Positions 41,469 through 51,450 of a stretch of DNA of 64,000 nucleotides are shown in pieces (the first letter of the stretch is position 1; each line of letters opens with the position of its first letter). The notes below the pieces were generated by a model, which saw only the letters and a program-made list of their open reading frames with translations, was not told the origin of the DNA and did not search any database. The stretch comes from Musicola paradisiaca NCPPB 2511. GTDB lineage: Bacteria > Pseudomonadota > Gammaproteobacteria > Enterobacterales > Enterobacteriaceae. The DNA lies in contig NZ_CM001857.1 in the NCBI RefSeq assembly GCF_000400505.1, forward strand, positions 2,248,161 to 2,312,160, in the 5' to 3' direction. The position numbers were made by a program, and so were the translations under genes.

Positions 41469-42197
41469 ATGAAATTTAAAATTTTGACGATGATGGTAGC
41501 TTCTCTGGTCAGCATGAGTTCAATGGCTGTAACAATCGATTACCGCCATGAAATGAAGGATACCCCTAAAGCTGATCACAGGGATCGTTTGCTAATTTCT
41601 CATCGTTTTGACAATGGCTTCGGCTTGTCTTCCGAAGCTTCATGGAAGAATGGCGCGTCTACAAGCCAAACTACCCCCAACAAACCCTATAATGAGATGG
41701 TCAGCAATGAAACTGAAGTCATTGCCAGCTACCTGTACAACGTTAACAAGACCTTTTCGCTGGAATCTGGTTTGTCTTATGTAACCAGTTCTACCAGCGC
41801 CAATTACCGTCCTTATGTTCGTGCGAAAGCGAATGTCATCAGCGACCTGACCATGTCTCTGCGTTATCGCCCGTACTTTAAGCGTTATAGCAGCAATATT
41901 GGTGTTAGTGGAAAGGACACCAGTGAATCCGGGTATGCGATTACCGGAAACATCGATTACACCTTCCTGAAGGATTACACCATTGGCTATGAGCTGGAAT
42001 ATGCCAAGACAAACAAGGCAGGCGTGAGCTATTACCGTTACGACAATGACAGCGATAACTTCGACCATAACGTGAAGCTGTCTTACAAATGGGATAAAAA
42101 CTGGAAGCCTTACATGGAAGTGGGCAATGTGGCGCAAGATGGTACCAGCGATCATCGCCAGACCCGCTATCGTGTCGGTGTACAATATAACTTCTGA
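41469..42197 (+). CDS. kdgM: KdgM-family oligogalacturonate-specific outer-membrane porin
   Basis: A 242-residue outer-membrane porin for oligogalacturonates produced from plant pectin. After a signal peptide (about residues 1-20, ending SSMA) the mature protein starts VTIDYRHEM and alternates polar and hydrophobic residues in many short beta strands, ending RYRVGVQYNF with the terminal phenylalanine expected for outer-membrane insertion. The start is MKFKILTM rather than an upstream in-frame ATG at 41448, because it begins a normal signal peptide. Dickeya carries KdgM paralogues such as KdgN, so the exact paralogue is uncertain. Two KdgR-like boxes upstream support the role. Confidence 0.85.
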   Translation: MKFKILTMMVASLVSMSSMAVTIDYRHEMKDTPKADHRDRLLISHRFDNGFGLSSEASWKNGASTSQTTPNKPYNEMVSNETEVIASYLYNVNKTFSLESGLSYVTSSTSANYRPYVRAKANVISDLTMSLRYRPYFKRYSSNIGVSGKDTSESGYAITGNIDYTFLKDYTIGYELEYAKTNKAGVSYYRYDNDSDNFDHNVKLSYKWDKNWKPYMEVGNVAQDGTSDHRQTRYRVGVQYNF

Positions 42198-42266
42198 TAA
42201 TACCCGGCATATTTAGCCGGATACTATCGGTAAAAGATATCGGTAAAAGAAAGACCCGTGTAAAAG

Positions 42267-42295
42267 AAAAGGCGGAATAATCATTCCGCCTTTTT
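42267..42295 (+). terminator. Terminator after kdgM
   Basis: AAAAGGCGGAAT and ATTCCGCCTTTTT form a twelve-pair stem with loop AATC, about 70 bases past the stop. The AT flanks could serve the convergent ompW too. Confidence 0.85.
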
Positions 42296-42429
42296 GCTAT
42301 TTAAATTCACCGATGTCGACACCGCATTTATTATTACGATCACAATCGGTTCGCCATTAGCATAACAAGTTATCAACACTGCTTGCTAACAGCGAAAATA
42401 GCTTATCTCTTTACCCCATGATCTGACGA

Positions 42430-43062
42430 TCAGAATTTATAACCGAATCCAAACATAAATACCCAGGGATCCAGACGTGTTTTAATACTCTGCTCCGAAT
42501 CACCCGCTTTGAATTTAACGGTGGTGTCGATATCCATCCACCATACTGACATATTCAACAACCAGTTTTTATTCAGGTTGTAATCCAACCCAGCCTGGGC
42601 TGCTACCCCCCACGAGCTTTTCAGACTCAGGTCGCTCAACCCGGCATTCTCCCCGGTCTGATTAAATTTCTCACCAAAGAATGTGGTGTAGTTAACGCCA
42701 AGCCCCAAATAAGGACGCAGCTTATCCGCGCTCTGTCCGAAATAATACTGAGCCATCAGCGTCGGCGGCAGATGTTTGACTTCGGCGATAGTGCCAACAC
42801 TTCCCACACCGACCTTGTGTTTGAAAGGTGTCGCCGCCAGTAATTCAACCCCGATATTATCGGTAGCCATATAACCGAGCGTCAGCCCTAATTGGGTATT
42901 GTCGTTAACATTGAAGGATCCCAGCCCTAACACATTATCTGAGCTTTCCATCGGATGTACCGTTGCCGTCCCCGCACGAACAATTACATCCCCAGCCTGA
43001 TGAGCCTGCGCCAGAGTTGGCAGTAAAGCTGCCGCCATCAGTACCAAAGAGGTCTTTTTCAT
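42430..43062 (-). CDS. ompW: Outer membrane protein OmpW
   Basis: A 210-residue eight-stranded outer-membrane barrel. The signal peptide ends AQA (residue 20), the mature part starts HQAGDVIVRAGTATVHP, and the protein ends WVFMFGFGYKF. GYMATDNIGVELLAATPFKHK and QYYFGQSADKLRPYLGLGVNYT are OmpW-family signatures. A perfect FNR-type site lies 146 bases upstream of the start. Confidence 0.95.
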   Translation of the reverse strand: MKKTSLVLMAAALLPTLAQAHQAGDVIVRAGTATVHPMESSDNVLGLGSFNVNDNTQLGLTLGYMATDNIGVELLAATPFKHKVGVGSVGTIAEVKHLPPTLMAQYYFGQSADKLRPYLGLGVNYTTFFGEKFNQTGENAGLSDLSLKSSWGVAAQAGLDYNLNKNWLLNMSVWWMDIDTTVKFKAGDSEQSIKTRLDPWVFMFGFGYKF

Positions 43063-43207
43063 TACCCACTCCTTTTATAAGGTTAATGTTCCGGCGAACT
43101 ATACCCACCCAGGGGTATTTTTATTTGAAGCAAGATCACAGAGCGACACAATTTTTACCCATTTATGGCATTACTCAAATCACAATAACTCTTCAAAAAA
43201 CAAATAA

Positions 43208-43221
43208 TTGATTCAGATCAA
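43208..43221. promoter_or_regulatory. FNR-type site between ompW and the YkgJ-family gene
   Basis: TTGATTCAGATCAA is a perfect match to TTGAT-N4-ATCAA. In E. coli ompW is oxygen responsive through FNR, so control of ompW is likely; the divergent YkgJ-family gene starts 125 bases to the right. Confidence 0.75.
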
Positions 43222-43345
43222 AATCGGTGCCAATAGGCATTATGTGCGCATATCATTCACCCATAACGGCATGACGGCGCATTCGGGAGTACATTTTTTA
43301 TTTACACGTGATGCAAACCAATAATGGATGATGGATTAACCAATC

Positions 43346-43708
43346 ATGAGTAGAAGCGTAAATCCCTGTATGCAATGTGGCGCTTGCTGCGGTTATTTTC
43401 GTGTTTCGTTTTACTGGTCGGAAGCCACTGATGGCGGCGGGTGCGTTCCTGTCGAATTGACGCAGCAAGTTCCCCCGTTTCTACGCTGTATGGAAGGTAC
43501 CCACTGCCGGCAACCGCATTGCATCGCTCTGGAGGGGGAGATCGGTCACGCCGTCCGCTGCCGCATTTATGAACAGCGCCCGAGCCCGTGTCGCGAATTC
43601 AGTCAGTCTGGTGAGCAAGGCCGGGCCTACCCGGCCTGCGATCGCGCCCGAGCGTATTACGGCCTACCACCGTTAACGCAGGAAACATTACCGGATGCCA
43701 TGACATAA
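43346..43708 (+). CDS. YkgJ family cysteine cluster protein
   Basis: A 120-residue cysteine-cluster protein. [17 protein letters not shown] is the family signature, with further cysteines in [37 protein letters not shown] and PACDRARA. The pattern suggests metal or iron-sulfur binding, but the role is unknown. The start follows no strong ribosome site. Divergent from ompW. Confidence 0.85.
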   Translation: MSRSVNPCMQCGACCGYFRVSFYWSEATDGGGCVPVELTQQVPPFLRCMEGTHCRQPHCIALEGEIGHAVRCRIYEQRPSPCREFSQSGEQGRAYPACDRARAYYGLPPLTQETLPDAMT

Positions 43709-43816
43709 AACAGAGTAAAAATAGCCAGATATCGATCATCACTGGCGGGGTGCCACACATGGACGAACAGGTTACAATAGCGCGGTATTTTGTTGCCAAC
43801 CCTCCAAGGAGTCTTC

Positions 43817-44569
43817 ATGCCTATCACGGCCAGCAGGTTGTACCGTGACACCCTGAACTTTACCCGTAACCAGTTTCTCAGCATTCTTCTGTTGTCTTTG
43901 TTGACCGCCTTCATCGCCGTTTTTCTCGGATATGCGTTTATGCCCGGTAGCGAACAGTTGCAGATGCTCAGCAACAGCAATATCGATCTTTCGGCGATTG
44001 AACGTCCGGATATCGGCGACATCATTCAGCAGATGTCCCCGGAACAACAGTGGGTGTTGCTCCGGGCTTCCGCTGCGGGAACATTTTCCTCCTTGCTGGG
44101 TAACGCCGTTTTGACGGGCGCCATGCTGATCCTGCTGCATATTGTTTCCGCCGGACAACACACCAGCGCGCTGCGAGCCATTAGCGCATCCGTTCCGTTT
44201 CTGCCCCGCCTTTTCGGCCTGATGCTGGTCTGCACGCTGTTGATACAGTTGGGTATGTTGTTGCTGGTGGTTCCTGGCATCCTGTTAGCCATCGCATTCA
44301 GCCTGTCGCCCATCATCGCCGTCACGGAAAAAAGTGGGGTCTTCGCGTCAATGCGCGCCAGTAGCAAACTGGCTTTCGCGCACTTCCGTCTGACCACGCC
44401 GGCGATCATTCTGTGGTTGCTGGTTAAAGTGGCTGTGCTGATGTTGATAGCCAGATTGCCAACGATGTCGCCGACAGCCATGGCGATTATCCTGAACGGC
44501 ATAAGTAACCTGTTATCCGCGATGCTGCTGGTTTATTTATTTCGTCTTTATATGCTGATCCGGTCATAA
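43817..44569 (+). CDS. yciC: YciC family membrane protein (UPF0259)
   Basis: A 250-residue inner-membrane protein with about six hydrophobic segments, of unknown function though recent work implicates related proteins in envelope maintenance. [39 protein letters not shown] and [12 protein letters not shown] align with E. coli YciC. The ATG at 43817 is used over an upstream in-frame start because AAGGAG lies five bases before it. yciB and yciA follow in the same direction. Confidence 0.92.
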   Translation: MPITASRLYRDTLNFTRNQFLSILLLSLLTAFIAVFLGYAFMPGSEQLQMLSNSNIDLSAIERPDIGDIIQQMSPEQQWVLLRASAAGTFSSLLGNAVLTGAMLILLHIVSAGQHTSALRAISASVPFLPRLFGLMLVCTLLIQLGMLLLVVPGILLAIAFSLSPIIAVTEKSGVFASMRASSKLAFAHFRLTTPAIILWLLVKVAVLMLIARLPTMSPTAMAIILNGISNLLSAMLLVYLFRLYMLIRS

Positions 44570-44750
44570 ATAGCGCATACCCAGGCCTGACAGGTGGTGA
44601 CAATCTGTTGACCAAGGTAATTTTCTGCAAATTGTTATGATTAATCGGGAATCCGACGGTATAAACAGCGATAATCAGCGCTTACTGAGATCGCTCGCCG
44701 CCACACCGGTGGCGAGATAATGATGCAAGATCAGGCAACGGATAGATGTA

Positions 44751-45311
44751 ATGAAGCAACTTATTGATTTTATTCCACTTGTCGTGTTTTTTGTTGTTTA
44801 TAAACTCTACGACATCTATGTCGCCTCTGGTGCTCTGGTGGCGGCGACAGCAGTCGCGTTAATCCTGAGCTGGGCGATCTATCGCAAAATCGAGAAAATG
44901 ATGCTGCTCACCTTCATCATGGTGGCCATTTTTGGCAGCCTGACGCTGATTTTCCATAACGATCAGTTCATTAAATGGAAGGTGACTATTATTTACACGC
45001 TGTTTTCCGCCGCGTTGTTATTCAGCCAGTTCATTATGAAAAAACCCTTGATCCAGCAAATGCTTGGCAAGGAGCTCATGCTCCCGCTGCAGGTCTGGTC
45101 CCGGCTGAACGTCTCCTGGGCGATGTTCTTCCTGCTTTGCGGAATGGCCAATATCTATATCGCTTTCTGGCTACCGCAAAGTATCTGGGTCGATTTCAAA
45201 GTATTTGGCCTGACTGGTATGACGCTGGTATTTACTCTACTGTGTGGTATCTACATTTATCGCCACCTCCCTGTCGAACAGGAAAAGGCGAAAAGTGAAA
45301 GCGATAAATAA
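44751..45311 (+). CDS. yciB: YciB inner-membrane protein (septation protein A family)
   Basis: A 186-residue membrane protein with five helices. [38 protein letters not shown] and [20 protein letters not shown] align with E. coli YciB, which affects cell-envelope synthesis and was named intracellular septation protein in Shigella. Confidence 0.94.
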   Translation: MKQLIDFIPLVVFFVVYKLYDIYVASGALVAATAVALILSWAIYRKIEKMMLLTFIMVAIFGSLTLIFHNDQFIKWKVTIIYTLFSAALLFSQFIMKKPLIQQMLGKELMLPLQVWSRLNVSWAMFFLLCGMANIYIAFWLPQSIWVDFKVFGLTGMTLVFTLLCGIYIYRHLPVEQEKAKSESDK

Positions 45312-45364
45312 CCACCCTGTTTTGACATGGGATTTTTTTACTCACAACCAGGTTCATTAATCTT

Positions 45365-45784
45365 ATGAGCAAACAAGACGTATTCCCTCATGGAGAGCTG
45401 GTGTTGCGCACGTTGGCGATGCCAGCAGATACCAATGCGAACGGCGATATTTTTGGCGGATGGCTGATGTCTCAGATGGACATCGGCGGCGCCATACTGG
45501 CGAAAGAGATTGCTGAAGGCCGGGTAGTGACCGTCAAAGTAGACGAAATGACTTTTCTCAAACCTGTTGCGGTGGGTGATGTCGTCTGCTGCTACGCCCG
45601 TTGCGTCCGTACCGGGCGGACATCAATGAGTGTCAATGTGGAAGTGTGGGTAAAAAAGGTGTCATCCGACCCCATCGGGCATCGTTATCGTGCAACAGAA
45701 GCACTGTTTACGTATGTCGCGATAGATGAGGACGGGAAACCACGGGAACTGCCCGAAGGTAAAAGTCATTTTACACCGCTGTGA
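45365..45784 (+). CDS. yciA: Acyl-CoA thioesterase YciA
   Basis: A 139-residue hotdog-fold acyl-CoA thioesterase with broad substrate range. The catalytic loop PADTNANGDIFGGWLMSQMD and the VDEMTFLKPVAVGDVV strand region match E. coli YciA. Downstream of yciB; a bidirectional terminator separates it from tonB. Confidence 0.95.
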   Translation: MSKQDVFPHGELVLRTLAMPADTNANGDIFGGWLMSQMDIGGAILAKEIAEGRVVTVKVDEMTFLKPVAVGDVVCCYARCVRTGRTSMSVNVEVWVKKVSSDPIGHRYRATEALFTYVAIDEDGKPRELPEGKSHFTPL

Positions 45785-45804
45785 TAATGGCTCCCTTTTA
45801 GACG

Positions 45805-45832
45805 AAAAAGGCGCCTGTGGGCGCCTTTTTAG
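45805..45832. terminator. Bidirectional terminator between yciA and tonB
   Basis: AAAAAGGCGCC and GGCGCCTTTTT form an eleven-pair stem with loop TGTG, A-rich before and T-rich after, between convergent genes. Confidence 0.9.
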
Positions 45833-45849
45833 GTTGTTGAACCGGCGCG

Positions 45850-46566
45850 CTATTCCATCGCAGCGCCGCCGTTGATTCTGAAAACGATCGTCACCACCAG
45901 CCCGGTCGCGGGTTTATTTTCTTCATAACGCCACTTGCGCATCGCCTGTTTGATATCGCGTTCGAACATATTTCGTGGTTCGGCAGACAAAATTTGAACA
46001 TTATCAACGCGACCGCTCGAATCCACATCAAACTGAACTCTGACTTTACCCTCAATGCGCAATGCAAACGCCCGCGCCGGATACTCCGGTTGCGCACGGC
46101 TTAACGGACGCGGCCCGGAAGGCTGAGGATTAGGCGGCGGCGCCTGATGAACCGGCGCCGTATTCTGCACGACGGGTTGCGTCGGCGCCGGTGTCGACGT
46201 TTGGGGCGTTTCTTTGGGTGGCTCGACTTTTTTAACCGGCTTCGGTTTTGGCTTAGGTTGAGGTTTGGGCTCCGGTAGTGGTACAGGCACAGGTTTTGGC
46301 AACGGCGGCGGTTCCGGCTTAACCTCCGGCTCCAGCTCCGGCGGCGGCTCGGGTACTTTTTCCGGCACCGGTTGCGGCGCCGGCGCGGCCTCTTCCGGCG
46401 CGACATTGACCATCATCACCTTCATTGGCGGCGTTTCCGCCGGAATTTGTACAGAATTCAGGAATGATGCGTATAACAGCCCGGCAATCAGCGAACCGTG
46501 AATACCCACGGAAACCAGCAATGGCCATGAATAACGCCGAGTCAGGAAAAAAGTTTTTTGCGGCAT
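45850..46566 (-). CDS. tonB: Energy-transducing protein TonB
   Basis: A 238-residue protein that couples proton motive force through ExbBD to outer-membrane siderophore and vitamin B12 receptors. It has an N-terminal anchor helix with the SxxxH pattern ([15 protein letters not shown]), a long Pro/Glu/Lys-rich periplasmic rod (about residues 65-150) and a C-terminal domain ending [16 protein letters not shown]. The domain contains [20 protein letters not shown] and the receptor-contact region. A weak Fur-like sequence occurs upstream at 46603-46621. Confidence 0.96.
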   Translation of the reverse strand: MPQKTFFLTRRYSWPLLVSVGIHGSLIAGLLYASFLNSVQIPAETPPMKVMMVNVAPEEAAPAPQPVPEKVPEPPPELEPEVKPEPPPLPKPVPVPLPEPKPQPKPKPKPVKKVEPPKETPQTSTPAPTQPVVQNTAPVHQAPPPNPQPSGPRPLSRAQPEYPARAFALRIEGKVRVQFDVDSSGRVDNVQILSAEPRNMFERDIKQAMRKWRYEENKPATGLVVTIVFRINGGAAME

Positions 46567-46769
46567 AGTGGTATAGTGTCCTCTCTCGCCGCGATTTTAA
46601 ATGCAAATAGCAATCATATTCAATACCAAATTGGCGATTAACCCGCTCACAAGATCATGATTCCCTAGCCAGATCAAGGTAATGGCGCATCAGGGATTGT
46701 GCTTCCATGACCACTGAGTATGATGAAACGGTCGTACCATTCATTATTCTTCCTAGTATGAGGTTTAGC

Positions 46770-47066
46770 ATGCTGTACGTTATTTATGCCACTGATGTGC
46801 CGGACACACTGGCTCAGCGCCTTGAAGCCAGGCCCGCGCACCTTGCCCGCCTGCAAACCCTGCGCGATCAGGGCCGTTTACTGACCGCCGGCCCGCTACC
46901 CGCCGTTGACAGCGAGGATCCAGGTTCTGCCGGTTTCACTGGCTCCGTGGTCATCGCTGAATTCGCTTCGCTGCCGGAAGCTCAACGTTGGGCTGACGCT
47001 GATCCTTACATTGCCGCTGGAGTATATGCGTCTGTTGTGATCAAACCGTTCAAAAAGGTATTTTAA
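46770..47066 (+). CDS. yciI: YciI family protein
   Basis: A 98-residue ferredoxin-like-fold protein of uncertain function. [37 protein letters not shown] and VIKPFKKVF align with E. coli YciI and carry the conserved His and Asp residues. The start at 46770 is used, as the upstream extension in frame has no homology. E. coli kch, which follows yciI, is absent. Confidence 0.94.
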   Translation: MLYVIYATDVPDTLAQRLEARPAHLARLQTLRDQGRLLTAGPLPAVDSEDPGSAGFTGSVVIAEFASLPEAQRWADADPYIAAGVYASVVIKPFKKVF

Positions 47067-47336
47067 TACCTTGTTTTAAAGAAACTTTCAGCATCACATA
47101 GACCCAACAAGCATAAATAAAAAGGACACATCATCAATGGTGTCCTTCACTCCTACCCTCAAATCGCCGTCCGTATTTTCCCCTCAAGATCATCCGCGGT
47201 ATCCCAAATGATGGCACCGTCATCCATCGCGCCGTCAAGGAATCGGCGGGTTTCCCATCAGATGACTTCCACTGAAATATTTCAGTCATTTGTCAGTGTT
47301 ATGTTGGCCGCAATTTCGCTTCAGAGGGTCATTATT

Positions 47337-49075
47337 ATGTCGATACGTCCCCATTTTCTTCGCCGATGCCGTCAGTACCGTCTGAGTTTTCTGTCCGGTT
47401 TGCTACTGATTATCGGGCTCTTTTCCCTGCTGCAATTACTATCGGTAGGGATGATCTCAAGAACCATGATCGAACTGCGGCAGGACAATGCCGCCAATGA
47501 AATACTGAGGCAACAACAAGCATTGATGGATCAGGCTCGCATGGAAGCCATGAATGCCAGTGACAAACTTAACCGCGCCGGCATCTATCTGATGTTTGAT
47601 AAAACTACCGGCTCCGTCGGCAGTTGGAACAGTTTGATGAGCGAAGCCGAAGCATCGCTGAAACGCTCGCAAGAGTATTACCAACGGCTCGGCGGTCTTT
47701 CGGCTGCGGATACCGCCTCTCCCGCTTTCACCGAACTGCGCAACAGCTACCAACAGTTGTACAACGGTTTGGCGGAATTGGCGGACGGCATTAAAAAACC
47801 AACGATACCGATATTTTTTTCGCCATTCCCATTCAGGCGTATCAAACGCTGTTCACGCAAAAGTACGCCCGTTATCTGCAGGAAAATGATGCCCGCTTGA
47901 CACAACATACCCAAAGCCTGATTAGTCGGCTCGATGCCACCCAGACCATGTTCATTACTATTCTGGGGTTATTGCTGTGTATCTCGCTGATCGTCTGGAT
48001 TGGCGTCAGTCGAGTGATTATTCGTCCCCTCAAACGCATCACTGAACATTTACAACTGATTGCCGCAGGCGATTTGTCTCACGATATCGGCGTCGAAAAG
48101 CGCACCACCCGCGAGATAGATCAGTTGAATCAAAGCGTCATTCAGATGCAAGGCGGTCTGGTCGCGCTGATAAGCCAGGTACGCCGGGGAATGGAAACCA
48201 TGATGAACAACGTCAATGATGTGGCGACCGATAACCAGACCCTGTCATTACAGGCGCAGAAGCAATCTCAGGAACTGAAAGTCACCACCGAGCACATCAT
48301 GCAGCTCAGCCAGCATCTGGAACAGAACGCTCGCTATACCCAGCAAGCTGGCCATCATGCCGGTGAAACCAGCCATATCGCCGAACAGGGCGAAACCATG
48401 ATGAACGACGTTCGCCAGGCGATGACCGCCATCTCCGGGCGCAGTAAAGAGATGACTGAAGTCATCACTCTGATCGAAAACGTGGCATTCCAGACGCACA
48501 TTTTGTCGTTGAATGCTTCTATTGAAGCGGCTCGGGCCGGCGAACTTGGCCGTGGATTCGCGGTTGTAGCACGGGAAGTGGGCTCTCTGGCTTCACAAAG
48601 CAGCCATTCCGCCCAAAACATCAATACGCTGATACGTGAATCCAATAACAGCGTGACGACGGGCTCCCGGCTGGTAGAACGCCTCAATGACAGTCTGCAG
48701 GAAATCATTCAGGCATCCCGAGGTACCAGTACCTTCCTGAATGAGATTACCGATATTTCACTGCAGCAGAACGACAGCATCCATGAAGTCACCGGCCGGA
48801 TACGCACACTGAATGAAACCGTTATGCAGAATGCGCTACAGGTAGAAGCGTCCGCCGAGACCTTTAACCATTTGCTGGCACAGGCGGAGCAATTGAACAT
48901 ATCGGTCGCACAATTCAGATTGCCGAAACAACTGCAGGACGGTGATACAGACCAGCCCTCACTATCCGATGTCACGCCGTTACCGGCTGACGCCGGCGAT
49001 TACGGCAAACCGGCATCCTACCAAGGTTCTCGCTGGGTGTCGGTTTCCGCACCACAGGTAGAAGTGGCAAGTTAA
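47337..49075 (+). pseudogene. Methyl-accepting chemotaxis protein, frameshifted
   Basis: A chemoreceptor whose coding sequence is split. The first part, from ATG 47337 (GAGGG nine bases upstream), encodes an N-terminal membrane helix and a Tar-like periplasmic four-helix sensor domain; the frame breaks near 47793. The second frame, 47897-49075 and open from before 47820, continues with [13 protein letters not shown], a second membrane helix, a HAMP domain ([20 protein letters not shown]) and the signalling domain. Adding one A to the AAAAAA run at 47793-47798 restores a single frame ([17 protein letters not shown]). This is a pseudogene, a phase-variable gene or a sequencing error. No CheR-binding pentapeptide is at the C-terminus. 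Confidence 0.8.
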
Positions 49076-49141
49076 TTGTTTTAGGCCTGGGCGGGGTTGC
49101 CATTCATCGTATTAACAGCGAGATGGCCCCCGCGGGTACCA

Positions 49142-49318
49142 TCACCACTCGTAGACAACCGCATAGAGATGGGAACGACGATGCAGTTTTTCCTGCAACA
49201 AACGGATATGACGGATATGGCGATAACTGCGGGATTGCGCTTCCAACCAACGGGCCCGACGGCGCTGAACCTGGCGCAACATACGCCAACGGCTGACTTC
49301 ATTGCGACTGCGTTTCAT
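49142..49318 (-). CDS. yciY: YciY family small basic protein
   Basis: A 58-residue Arg-rich protein beginning MKRSRNEVSRWRMLRQVQRR and ending SHLYAVVYEW. Its first 30 residues closely follow E. coli YciY (MKRSRTEVGRWRMQRQ), and its position, divergent from clsA, is the same. Function is unknown. It was recovered by reading the minus strand directly. Confidence 0.85.
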   Translation of the reverse strand: MKRSRNEVSRWRMLRQVQRRRARWLEAQSRSYRHIRHIRLLQEKLHRRSHLYAVVYEW

Positions 49319-49524
49319 AGCTGACTCTTGTGATTAAAATCGTGATTATAACGACGTGCGCCGCCATTATATCCCCTTGCTTCTGACCGCCAAACCATCC
49401 AAAGCGGAATTTCTCTCGATAGACGTCGCTATTTTATTCAGCCAGAAGGACTTTCACCTTTTGACAATCTATGCATACACTTTGAAAAGAACTATTTAGC
49501 CAAAGGGAACTGCACATCGCGACT

Positions 49525-50985
49525 ATGACAGCATTTTATACCGTGTTGAGTGGCTTGCTGGTTTTCAGCTACTGGCTGCTGATTGCCGGCATCACACTGC
49601 GAATTCTGATGAAACGACGTGCAGTTCCCTCGGCCATGGCCTGGTTGCTGGTCATTTATATTCTGCCGCTGGTCGGCATTATTGCGTACCTCTTACTTGG
49701 CGAACTGCATCTCGGTAAACAGCGCGCCGAGCGTGCTCGTCAGATGTGGCCGGCAACGGCGCAATGGCTGCGCGAACTAAAAGGATTCCAGCGCATTTTC
49801 GCCACTGAACATAGCGAAGTGGCCCGTTCGCTGTTCCAGCTATGTGAGCGCCGTCAAGGGGTTGCCGGGGTCAAAGGCAATCAGTTGCAGTTGCTGACCT
49901 CGTTCGATGACACGATAAAAACCCTGCTCCGGGATATCGAACTGGCACGCAACAATATCGAGATGGTGTTTTATATCTGGCAGTCAGGCGGGCTGGTTGA
50001 GCAGATTCAGGCGGCCCTGCTGTCCGCTGCGCAGCGCGGCGTTAAGTGTCGGATCCTGCTGGATTCTGCCGGCAGCGTAAACTTTTTTCACAGCACTCAG
50101 CCGACACTTATGCGCAATGCGGGTATTGAAGTGGTGGAAGCCCTGCAGGTCAATATCTTGCGTGCCTTTCTGCGACGTATGGATTTGCGCCAGCATCGCA
50201 AGGTCATACTGATCGATAATCGCATCGCCTATACCGGCAGCATGAATATGGTTGACCCGCGCCATTTCAAACAAGAGTCCGGCGTCGGCCAGTGGATTGA
50301 TCTGATGGTTCGCACCGAAGGCCCGGTCGCAACCACGATGGGCATCATCTACAGCCAGGACTGGGAGATGGAAACCGGTCAACGCCGGCTCCCCCCGGCT
50401 CCGGATGTAAACATCATGCCGTTCGAGCAGGAAAGCGGCCATACCATTCAGGTCATCGCCTCCGGCCCGGGTTATCCTGAAGATATGATCCATCAAGCGC
50501 TGCTGACGGCGGTTTACTCCGCCCGCCAGCAGTTGATCATGACCACCCCGTACTTCGTCCCCAGCGATGACTTGCTGCATGCTATCTGCACTGCCGCCCA
50601 GCGCGGCGTGGATGTCAACATTATCGTGCCGTACAAAAACGACTCCATGATGGTGGGATGGGCCTGCAAAGCCTTCTTCAGTGAATTACTGGCGGCAGGC
50701 GCACATATTTATCTGTTCAAAGACGGCTTGCTGCATACCAAAAGCGTGCTGGTTGACGGTCAACTTAGCCTGGTCGGTACCGTCAATCTCGACATGCGCA
50801 GCCTGTGGTTGAACTTCGAAATCACGCTGCTGATCGATGATGCCGGTTTTGGCCGTGATCTGGCCTGTATACAGGAGGACTACATGCTCCGTTCCGAGCG
50901 TTTACAGGCGGGAAAATGGCAAAAACGCCCGTATTGGCAGTTGATCGTGGAGCGATTGTTCTACTTTTTCAGCCCGCTGCTGTAA
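49525..50985 (+). CDS. clsA: Cardiolipin synthase A
   Basis: A 486-residue membrane-bound phospholipase D-family enzyme condensing two phosphatidylglycerols into cardiolipin. Two N-terminal membrane helices (residues 1-60) precede two HKD motifs, [19 protein letters not shown] and [18 protein letters not shown]. The C-terminus ([11 protein letters not shown]) matches E. coli ClsA. Confidence 0.97.
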   Translation: MTAFYTVLSGLLVFSYWLLIAGITLRILMKRRAVPSAMAWLLVIYILPLVGIIAYLLLGELHLGKQRAERARQMWPATAQWLRELKGFQRIFATEHSEVARSLFQLCERRQGVAGVKGNQLQLLTSFDDTIKTLLRDIELARNNIEMVFYIWQSGGLVEQIQAALLSAAQRGVKCRILLDSAGSVNFFHSTQPTLMRNAGIEVVEALQVNILRAFLRRMDLRQHRKVILIDNRIAYTGSMNMVDPRHFKQESGVGQWIDLMVRTEGPVATTMGIIYSQDWEMETGQRRLPPAPDVNIMPFEQESGHTIQVIASGPGYPEDMIHQALLTAVYSARQQLIMTTPYFVPSDDLLHAICTAAQRGVDVNIIVPYKNDSMMVGWACKAFFSELLAAGAHIYLFKDGLLHTKSVLVDGQLSLVGTVNLDMRSLWLNFEITLLIDDAGFGRDLACIQEDYMLRSERLQAGKWQKRPYWQLIVERLFYFFSPLL

Positions 50986-51039
50986 TCCTTTCCACCTTCA
51001 TGCTCTAATACCGCATCATGTTTTAACAGGGACATCGTT

Positions 51040-51363
51040 ATGGATTTGAATAATCGCCTGACCGAAGACGAAACGCTGGAACAGGCCTATGACATTTTTC
51101 TGGAACTGGCGCCGGATAACCTGGATCCTGCGGACATCCTGCTGTTCAATCTGCAGTTTGAAGAACGCGGCGGCGCAGAGCTGTTCGACCCGGCCGAAGA
51201 TTGGGCGGAACACGTTGATTTTGACCTCAATCCTGACTTTTTCGCTGAAGTGGTGATTGGCCTGGCGGAGAAAGACGGCGATGAAATTACCGATATCTTT
51301 GCCCGCGTGCTGATTTGCCGCGAGAAAGACCACAAACTTTGCCATATCCTGTGGAAAGAGTGA
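51040..51363 (+). CDS. yciU: DsDNA-mimic family protein YciU (DUF440)
   Basis: A 107-residue, very acidic protein of the HI1450/YciU family, thought to mimic double-stranded DNA charge. [28 protein letters not shown] and the DPDFF-like NPDFFAEVV region are family features. Downstream of clsA with a clear Shine-Dalgarno, converging with oppF. Confidence 0.93.
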   Translation: MDLNNRLTEDETLEQAYDIFLELAPDNLDPADILLFNLQFEERGGAELFDPAEDWAEHVDFDLNPDFFAEVVIGLAEKDGDEITDIFARVLICREKDHKLCHILWKE

Positions 51364-51397
51364 CTCCTCCGTCACTTAATGCCTTCCCGCCCTGACG

Positions 51398-51433
51398 ACA
51401 CAAGCGCCCCTTTTGGGGCGTTTGTGTTTTTTC
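51398..51433. terminator. Bidirectional terminator between yciU and oppF
   Basis: ACACAAGCGCCCC and GGGGCGTTTGTGT form a long stem (one G-T pair) with loop TTTT, followed by TTTTT. It sits between convergent genes. Confidence 0.9.
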
Positions 51434-51450
51434 GACGGGCAATCATGGTG

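Noticed and set aside
45850..46566. Plus-strand Gly-rich frame (46265-46501) opposite tonB
   Set aside because: Gly/Ser/Thr repeats are the reverse of the Pro/Lys/Glu rod of tonB, an antisense artefact.
47122..47147. Hairpin AAGGACAC/GTGTCCTT after yciI as a terminator
   Set aside because: The T-tract lies on the minus-strand side, where no gene reads toward it; on the plus strand no T-run follows.
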